Assembly (NCBI GenBank): GCA_023231105.1
Contig: JALNWB010000122.1
Span: forward strand, 1 to 12,300
Direction of reading: 5' to 3'
DNA length: 12,300 bases
Source: Ignavibacteriaceae bacterium
Lineage (GTDB): Bacteria; Bacteroidota; Ignavibacteria; Ignavibacteriales; Ignavibacteriaceae
Notes under the pieces: model-generated
The model's database searches: none
The model's input: the letters and a program-made list of their open reading frames with translations, nothing else
Told to the model about the DNA's origin: nothing
Part shown: positions 6,920-12,300 of the stretch, piece by piece
How positions within the stretch are numbered: position 1 is the first letter of the stretch
Layout: each line of letters begins with the position of its first letter
Translations under genes and position numbers: made by a program

Positions 6920-8638
6920 TTATACAATGTCCTCTGATTTTAAATGTCCTAAATTTTCAAGATACTCTCTGGGAATCATGTCAATAAAAACACTTCTCGT
7001 ATGCTTGGGAATCCATTTACCTCTATCATCTTTTGGTCCATACATCCAATCCTCTGAAAGTATGTAGCATTTTTTTCTTGTTCTTGTTAGTGCAACAATG
7101 AACTGACAAATTTCAACATCAGAAATATTAGAAGTATCTCGTGGCATTATACCGTTGTTTGCGCCGATAATAAAAACAAATCCTGCCGACATTCCTTTGC
7201 ATCCCTGATATGATGTTAGAAGAATTGAGGGCTGTGTTTTGTCTTGAATAATTTCCGGTTCTTCCGGTGGAAGAAATCTTGCTTTTATTTCTGCTAAAAG
7301 ACAAATATCAACCAACTTTTCTAGTTCCGCCAAAAGCAAATTATTGTCCTCGTCCTCATTATTGAGCTTTGCAATCATTGAAATGACTTTTGTTTGCTTC
7401 TCTATAAATTCTTTTGGAAGTAAATCTATAATTGGAATATCATCAACAGTTTTTTCAATGATGCTTTTTATTTCATCATCCTTTATCAGAAAGTCGATGA
7501 GAATTCTCCAACCCAAATTGGAATAGAGGTCTTCTGCTAGGAAACCATATCCGTCACAAATCTTTATTTCATTTTTCTCTGCCTGTTTAAAGGTGATATT
7601 TTGAAAATCTTCTTTCAGGTTTTTGAATATCGGATTGAGGTATTGTCGTGAACCAACTATTAAAATAGTTGGATACTCTTTACCTGCTGTCCATGATTCC
7701 GCAATTTCTGTTGCTGATATTTCAATAATTTTCTTTCTTATAAATTTAATTACGGTGCGAACATTTGTAATCTGTGCTGTTGTAATGTGAGGATACTTTT
7801 GATTCTCTGCATCTTTCAACTCAATGAAACATTCATAACGTTTCGGCACTCTGCCTTTCAGATTACCATTTGCTTGCGCTGCTTTCAGTAGTTCATTTGT
7901 GGCATTCACGATTACTTCTGTACAACGGCTGCAAAACGGTAATTCAAATGTTACATATAGGCCTGACTGATATTTTTCCCTCAGATGATGCGGTGTAGAA
8001 AATCTTGAATTATAAACCGCTTGGTCGTCGTCACCTACAATTAAAATGTTTCCCTTCTTTTCCAGTTCATCGATGAATGCAACTTCAAGCGGATTGAAGT
8101 CCTGAAATTCATCAATTAATATCTGGTCAAAGTTTGAAAGTATTTCCGGGTCTCTTTGAAGTTCTCGCCACATTCTGTAAACCGAATCGTTGAACGAAAC
8201 GGTATTGTAATAATCGCCCCGGTTCAAATAAAAACTTATTTCGTTCCCGCTTTCATCCAGCATCTGAAATTTGTCGTCAAAGTTTCCGCACACCACATTC
8301 AAAATTTCCGAATCTTCTCTGATTACTGTAGTGAGTTCGGGATAGAGAATAAAACCACCTCTGCGTTCATGCAGAATTTTTTTACAGAACTCATGGAATG
8401 TTCTCACCTCTGCATACTCACTAAGCGAACCCGCCATATCGTTGCGAAGCAAACGGATAAAAGTCATTGCAATGTTTGCTCCATCAGGATTCAATTTCAA
8501 AACCTCACTGAAAGCGTATGTCTTTCCTGTTCCTGCTCCGGCAACAATTATTTTTCTTGGTGCTTTGGATTCAAGAATGGATTTTAGAAGTATTCCTCTC
8601 TCTTCTTTTTGTGCTGCTATGGTTTCTTCCTTTGTCAT
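6920..8638 (-). CDS. Compact UvrD-like superfamily 1 helicase embedded in the hsd operon
   Basis: Predicted ATP-driven DNA helicase/translocase. Of the 572 residues: Walker A AGAGTGKT at 33-40; motif II LIDEFQD at 174-180; motif III GDDDQAVY at 202-209; an NYRS-like motif IV, FELPFCSR (231-238), with an odd Cys in place of the usual Tyr region; motif V LLTSYQGCKGMSAGFVF (473-489); motif VI VALTRTRKKCYIL (515-527). These follow the UvrD/Rep/PcrA order. It is shorter than UvrD (about 720), so the 2A/2B regions are probably reduced, and no nuclease domain is apparent. The start ATG overlaps the hsdS stop by 4 nt (ATGA), and its stop touches the hsdR start, so it is made together with the restriction enzyme. 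It is not a classical type I subunit. A role in processing cut or modified DNA, or an independent defence role like that of GajB, is inference only. Confidence 0.87.
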   Translation of the reverse strand: MTKEETIAAQKEERGILLKSILESKAPRKIIVAGAGTGKTYAFSEVLKLNPDGANIAMTFIRLLRNDMAGSLSEYAEVRTFHEFCKKILHERRGGFILYPELTTVIREDSEILNVVCGNFDDKFQMLDESGNEISFYLNRGDYYNTVSFNDSVYRMWRELQRDPEILSNFDQILIDEFQDFNPLEVAFIDELEKKGNILIVGDDDQAVYNSRFSTPHHLREKYQSGLYVTFELPFCSRCTEVIVNATNELLKAAQANGNLKGRVPKRYECFIELKDAENQKYPHITTAQITNVRTVIKFIRKKIIEISATEIAESWTAGKEYPTILIVGSRQYLNPIFKNLKEDFQNITFKQAEKNEIKICDGYGFLAEDLYSNLGWRILIDFLIKDDEIKSIIEKTVDDIPIIDLLPKEFIEKQTKVISMIAKLNNEDEDNNLLLAELEKLVDICLLAEIKARFLPPEEPEIIQDKTQPSILLTSYQGCKGMSAGFVFIIGANNGIMPRDTSNISDVEICQFIVALTRTRKKCYILSEDWMYGPKDDRGKWIPKHTRSVFIDMIPREYLENLGHLKSEDIV

Positions 8639-9711
8639 ACTTCAATCATGCCTGTCATTAATCGTGGCAACAAAATATCTCTTGCCTCTTTCAGCAAACG
8701 GTTTTGATGTGTGAGGTTTTCAATAAGGTTGTCAATTGGTTTTGCAAAGTCATTGAATTTTATCATTGACTTTTCATCTGCTTCAACAATTTTAATTTTC
8801 TCTACATCAGTTTTTGTAACGGAACTAAAAATTGCTCCGCCACCCATCAAATCTTCTTTGAAAAATAATTTGCGAAGTTGATAGTAAAGAAAACTGTTCC
8901 ATCCTTTTTTGTGGCGAAATGCACCAAGTCCTCTACCAAGAATTATTTTTTCAATAGCAATATTCAACCTACCAACTGGTGCTCTCACACTAAATAAAAT
9001 ATCCCCCTTGACTGCAACTCTTGTTCCTTCTGAACTCCATGTTTCGTTTTCAGGAAATCTGAAACCATAGCCAGTTACTCCTTGATGAAAGGGTAACCCA
9101 ATTTTTTCTTCGTTGTAATATTTTGATTCGGGGCTTTGTCCCATCGTAATTGCTGCGACATCTTTCAAAATTTTCTTTGCCAAACCATTGTGTAAACTTT
9201 TCTCTTTTAAAAACCATTCATTAAAAGTTATCTGAGCAGTTTCTTCTAACAAGTTTATCTTTTGAAAATTGGTTTCTATCAAATCATCATAAGTGGAAAG
9301 TAGAGAAGCGATTTTTATTTGAGTAGTTATGTCAGTGGGAACTGTAATTCTATGGTTAAGTGCAGCCGTTCTATTCAGTCCCGGAACAGCAGCATCGTTA
9401 TTCATTGTTTCAAGTCCTGCTAAAAGCAAACGGTAGTAAAGAAATTTCAAGTCAACTTTCGCTTTGTCTTCTACTATGTAGAAAGCAGTATCAATCGGAA
9501 AAAAATTCTTGTTAGTCCAGTTCACTGAACCAACAGTTCCTTTTCTTCCAACAATAATTCCGGGAGCTTTCAATAAATATTCATTGTGTGTTCCAACAAT
9601 TCCGGCTGAACCAAATACAGGATAATCACCAGAGATTCTTTCTCTCTCAGGTAAACTCTTGCCATATTTAAACTGACATAGTTCTTTTATTTTGAAAACT
9701 TCAAAAGACAT
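8635..9711 (-). CDS. hsdS: Type I restriction-modification specificity subunit
   Basis: DNA-recognition subunit that sets the bipartite target for both methylation and restriction. It has the two-repeat layout of HsdS. Target-recognition domain 1 spans about 1-125 (GIIVGRKGTVGSV at 51-63, NDAAVPGLNRTAAL at 105-118), followed by a spacer helix 127-167 (TQIKIASLLSTYDDLIETN). Target-recognition domain 2 spans about 178-310 (GDILFSVRAPVGRLNIA at 236-252), followed by a second helix ending in LLPRLMTGMIEV. At 358 residues it is at the short end for a two-domain HsdS, but both halves look complete. Its ATG shares one base with the hsdM stop (TAATG). The recognition site cannot be read from sequence alone. 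No second hsdS or invertible partner is present, so phase variation by shuffling is not indicated. Confidence 0.94.
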   Translation of the reverse strand: MSFEVFKIKELCQFKYGKSLPERERISGDYPVFGSAGIVGTHNEYLLKAPGIIVGRKGTVGSVNWTNKNFFPIDTAFYIVEDKAKVDLKFLYYRLLLAGLETMNNDAAVPGLNRTAALNHRITVPTDITTQIKIASLLSTYDDLIETNFQKINLLEETAQITFNEWFLKEKSLHNGLAKKILKDVAAITMGQSPESKYYNEEKIGLPFHQGVTGYGFRFPENETWSSEGTRVAVKGDILFSVRAPVGRLNIAIEKIILGRGLGAFRHKKGWNSFLYYQLRKLFFKEDLMGGGAIFSSVTKTDVEKIKIVEADEKSMIKFNDFAKPIDNLIENLTHQNRLLKEARDILLPRLMTGMIEV

Positions 9712-11687
9712 TACTTTATTTTTATCATGCTTTGATTAATTACTTCATTCAATTGCATTGAATGTTTTGATAACTGTGACAGTTCAGTTTTGATTTCTTT
9801 AATTCTTTTCCTGTAATCAAATTCTTCATCAAACTGAATTGAGAACCCAACATACCTACCCGGATTTAAACTGTATTCGTTTTCTTCAATTTCAACAAGC
9901 GAAACAATTTTGCAAAGTCCTTCAATGTCCTGATAGTTTCCGTCAGGAAACCATTCCATAAAATGTTTCCAGTCGTTGATGCCTTGTTTGGTTTGTTCGT
10001 AATACTCCCTTGTTTCTTGTGTATAGTTTGCAATCGGCTTATTCAATGATGTGATTTTGCTTCGCAAAATCTGCAACTGTTTTTTCCCTTCCTTCTCCTC
10101 AACTTTTTTGTCGGCAATTTTCTTTTCTGTTGCTGTAATTTCTTCCTGCCATTTATTGATAAAAATTATTGCGGCTTCAATCGGTTCATTAAACTGTTTG
10201 AATATTTTTTCTGCTTCTTCATGGTTGTCGGGTTTGCTGAATTTGATTTCTGCTTTTGCCTTCAAATCAATTTTCAATTCTGTTGCTGCATCATTCAGTC
10301 CCGATGCAAGTGTTGTGTAGTGCCAACGAATATTTCCTAACAACTCATTAAGCATGTGTTGATGGTCGGCAAAAGAAGTTTTGTAAGCATTTTTTTCAGC
10401 ACGATATAATTTCATTATCGTGGTAAGGTTGAGCAACTGCCCTGGGGAAAAATCATTGATGGTTGTATTTACTTTTCTGAAAACATTCCTTGCGTCAATC
10501 ATCATAATTTTTTCAGCGTTGGCTTTGCTTTTCCCTTTGTCAAAAAACCAAAGATGACAAGGCAATGTACGGGTGTAGAAAAAATTGTTGCCAACGGCAA
10601 CAACACAATCAATGTGTTTTGTTGCAATCATTTTCTCTCTGATTGCTGCTTCGCTATGTCCGGCATCAGTAGCTGAGCTTGCCATAACAAAACCTGCTCT
10701 GCCGTTTTTGTTTAAGTAAGAATAGAAATACTGCATCCACATATAGTTGCCGTTGTCCGCTTTTGGCAAACCAAAAGGTAAACGCCTGTCTGTCTTTACA
10801 AAATCTTTTCCCTTGTCAATCTTGCTTACATTGAATGGCGGATTAGCCATTACAAAATCACATTTCTCAAAAAGGTTGTGAGGGTCACTGTAAAAACTAT
10901 TGCTCTCAATTATTTTTCCTTCAATGCCGTGAATCGCCAAATTCATTTTCGCCAACTTGGTGTTGTTGGTTTTTTGTTCTGTGCCGTAACACTTGATGGC
11001 TTCATTCACTTCTTTGTTTGAGTGGCTGCGAACAAAATATCCTGTCTGCACAAACATTCCCGCACTTCCACATGCAGGGTCGTGTATGATGCCGTGCATG
11101 GGTTCAATAAAATTTACAATCAGTTGCACCAAACTTGGCGGTGTAAAAAATTCTCCGCCTTCCTGTGCACCAGCACCTTGCATAGAAAATTTCATTAAGA
11201 AGTATTCGTAAATTCTTCCGAACACATCGCCTGTTGCTTTTTTCACTGCATCTTCGTTGAACACACGAATAAGTTGTCGCAACAAATCGCTTTCAAACTC
11301 CTGATAATTTTTCGGTAGAATACCAGCTAAGTCGGGATACTCCGCTTCAATCAGTTTCATTGCGTTGTTGATTGCCTTTGCAGGGTCTTGTCTGCCCGGA
11401 AGGTCAGCCAAATAATCATACTTAGCTTCTTCGGGAAGTTTCATTGCTCCAACAGATAAATAATCGTTGGCGGTTGCTTCCCGTTTTTTTCCTGTCCGTG
11501 GATTTACCGGAAGATTTTTTTCTACAATTGGTTTGGCTTCTTCATATCTGTTCTGTGCAAAGCGAAGCAGAACCAAACCCAACACTGGGTCTTTGTATTC
11601 GGCTGCTGTCAACTTACTGCTTGCCCTGAGTTGGTCGGCTGCATCCCAAAGTTTGGTTTCTAAGTCGTGTATTTGTTCTTGAGTCAT
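9711..11687 (-). CDS. hsdM: Type I restriction-modification DNA adenine methyltransferase subunit
   Basis: Methylates adenine (N6) in the site chosen by HsdS, protecting host DNA, and forms the M2S core. An N-terminal helical HsdM domain (about 1-150) precedes the catalytic fold: motif X GGEFFTP (177-183), SAM-binding motif I DPACGSAG (203-210), and catalytic motif IV NPPF (282-285). At 658 residues it is longer than the common 500-530. The extra length is C-terminal: a charged, probably coiled-coil stretch around 510-550 (KIADKKVEEKEGKKQLQILR) before the conserved LNPGRYVG (607-614) and a final helix. First gene of the operon; ATG at 11687 follows AT-rich DNA without a clear Shine-Dalgarno. 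All catalytic residues are present. Confidence 0.96.
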   Translation of the reverse strand: MTQEQIHDLETKLWDAADQLRASSKLTAAEYKDPVLGLVLLRFAQNRYEEAKPIVEKNLPVNPRTGKKREATANDYLSVGAMKLPEEAKYDYLADLPGRQDPAKAINNAMKLIEAEYPDLAGILPKNYQEFESDLLRQLIRVFNEDAVKKATGDVFGRIYEYFLMKFSMQGAGAQEGGEFFTPPSLVQLIVNFIEPMHGIIHDPACGSAGMFVQTGYFVRSHSNKEVNEAIKCYGTEQKTNNTKLAKMNLAIHGIEGKIIESNSFYSDPHNLFEKCDFVMANPPFNVSKIDKGKDFVKTDRRLPFGLPKADNGNYMWMQYFYSYLNKNGRAGFVMASSATDAGHSEAAIREKMIATKHIDCVVAVGNNFFYTRTLPCHLWFFDKGKSKANAEKIMMIDARNVFRKVNTTINDFSPGQLLNLTTIMKLYRAEKNAYKTSFADHQHMLNELLGNIRWHYTTLASGLNDAATELKIDLKAKAEIKFSKPDNHEEAEKIFKQFNEPIEAAIIFINKWQEEITATEKKIADKKVEEKEGKKQLQILRSKITSLNKPIANYTQETREYYEQTKQGINDWKHFMEWFPDGNYQDIEGLCKIVSLVEIEENEYSLNPGRYVGFSIQFDEEFDYRKRIKEIKTELSQLSKHSMQLNEVINQSMIKIK

Positions 11688-11718
11688 ATAATTTTAAAAA
11701 TAAACTTCAATGTTAGGT

Positions 11719-11750
11719 GAAAAAATAAACACTTTTTATAAAGACCAAGT
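11719..11750 (-). promoter_or_regulatory. Possible promoter of the hsd operon
   Basis: On the minus strand, ACTTGG (11745-11750) is followed 18 bp after its TTG by TATTTTTTC (11719-11727). This loosely resembles the Bacteroidota TTTG / TAnnTTTG arrangement and would place the transcript start roughly 25 nt before hsdM. The surrounding AT-richness makes chance matches likely. No separate controller gene is visible. Confidence 0.25.
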
Positions 11751-12050
11751 TTAATATTGCTTCTCAATGTCTTTTTCCAATTGTGCATAACTTACTAATT
11801 CGTCTGCCAAAATTAACCCTATACGCCATATTAATTTTTCCAGTACTAATTTTAACTGATATTAAAATAACATTCACGTAGTTTTTTAATTCCACTATAA
11901 AATTAATAGTATTAACAAGAGCTACCAAACAAAAAATATTTTTTACCAAAAGTTACTTTTCCCTTGTAGCATTACATTACAATTCTTTGGCGCAATGCTG
12001 GAGGGATTGTTGATAAATTAACTCAGGTTGCACAAAAGCTAAAAATGATT

Positions 12051-12086
12051 TCTTAATCTTGCTCTTAATCTTTTTCTTAATCTGGA
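12051..12086. repeat. Three 12-bp tandem repeats, TCTTAATCT core
   Basis: The unit begins at 12051, 12063 and 12075 with an exact 12-bp period; each begins TCTTAATCT and the last three bases vary. An inverted copy, GATTAAGA, stands at 12137-12144 beyond the GC palindrome, so the repeats and this copy could form a stem around it. Confidence 0.75.
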
Positions 12087-12100
12087 TTAGCTGTTAAAAA

Positions 12101-12130
12101 CGAGTAATCCGCCGCGGCGGATAAGACCAC
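12101..12130. repeat. Degenerate third copy of the GC-palindrome repeat core
   Basis: ATCCGCCGCGGCGGAT (12107-12122) is a perfect 16-bp palindrome, preceded by TAATCC and followed by TAAGACC. The two full elements have the same order: TAATCC, the palindrome CCCGCCGCGGCGGG, then TAAGATC. The orientation is the same. The outer hairpins of the full element are absent here, so this is a fragment or a distant relative. Confidence 0.6.
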
Positions 12131-12300
12131 GATTATGATTAAGAATATTTTTCAAGAGTAGCTGTGTAAGATGCCTGAATTATTCAGTTTGTAGTCTCAT
12201 CGCTTTAGCCTAAATTGCATCCGTAAACCAGAAAGAGTCTTAAACATCTTCATTGATTGCAATTCTTCCCGGCTCATTTATTAACCAGGTCACTATACAG

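Larger units (their letters stand above)
11688..12300. other. Gene-free stretch upstream of the hsd operon
   Basis: No gene is supported in these 613 bases. It holds the hsdM leader, three 12-bp tandem repeats (12051-12086) and a degenerate repeat core (12101-12130). A 61-codon minus-strand frame over 11764-11949 begins at TTG and resembles nothing. A 19-codon frame enters from the right edge on the minus strand and stops at 12240-12242; it could be the last codons of a neighbouring gene but is too short to judge. Confidence 0.65.

Noticed and set aside
8156..8587. Plus-strand ORF of 143 codons opposite the helicase gene
   Set aside because: Shadow of the helicase N-terminal region, including its Walker A; no independent support.
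8635..9711. Phase-variable hsdS
   Set aside because: Only one hsdS, no inverted partial copy, no recombinase and no long simple repeat tract in the gene.
11764..11949. Small minus-strand ORF of 61 codons upstream of hsdM, possibly a controller protein
   Set aside because: TTG start, no ribosome site, AT-driven hydrophobic composition and no helix-turn-helix or family resemblance.
12051..12086. CRISPR array
   Set aside because: Units are 12 bp and directly adjacent with no unique spacers, and no cas genes are present.
12240..12299. End of a minus-strand gene entering from the right edge
   Set aside because: Only 19 codons before a TAA; plausible but too short to tell from chance.

Overview
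The window is AT-rich, carries long gene-free stretches built of short hairpin repeats, and has poor Shine-Dalgarno sequences before most genes. With a lipoprotein glycosidase on board, this best fits a member of the Bacteroidota/Chlorobi/Ignavibacteria (FCB) group. That placement is an inference: no rRNA or marker gene is present.

Left part (1-3235, + strand). The window opens inside a gene whose first visible codons are a thioredoxin CPPC active site, so the thioredoxin domain is N-terminal and continues without a stop into a complete low-molecular-weight thioredoxin reductase (ends 1228). It is followed by a GH30-family glycosidase lipoprotein (1728-3149). Each of these two genes is followed by a near-identical ~260-bp structured element (1287-1551 and 3237-3493). 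Each element opens with a terminator hairpin, contains a long inverted repeat, a 14-bp GC palindrome and a CTCC-GTA-GGAG hairpin, and closes with a second hairpin and T-run. The glycosidase gene is therefore bracketed by direct repeats.

Middle and right part (3689-11687, - strand). One tightly packed operon is read right to left: hsdM, hsdS, a compact UvrD-like superfamily 1 helicase, then hsdR. The genes overlap by 1 nt (TAATG), overlap by 4 nt (ATGA), or abut (TAAATG), so all four are probably translationally coupled. HsdM, HsdS and HsdR form a complete and apparently intact type I restriction-modification enzyme. The unusual member is the helicase, which sits between hsdS and hsdR and is not part of a classical type I enzyme; it is the best candidate here for something not fully described.

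Right edge (11688-12300). No gene is supported. It holds a possible hsdM promoter, three 12-bp tandem repeats, and a degenerate third copy of the palindromic repeat core. The restriction operon thus has related repeat elements on both sides.
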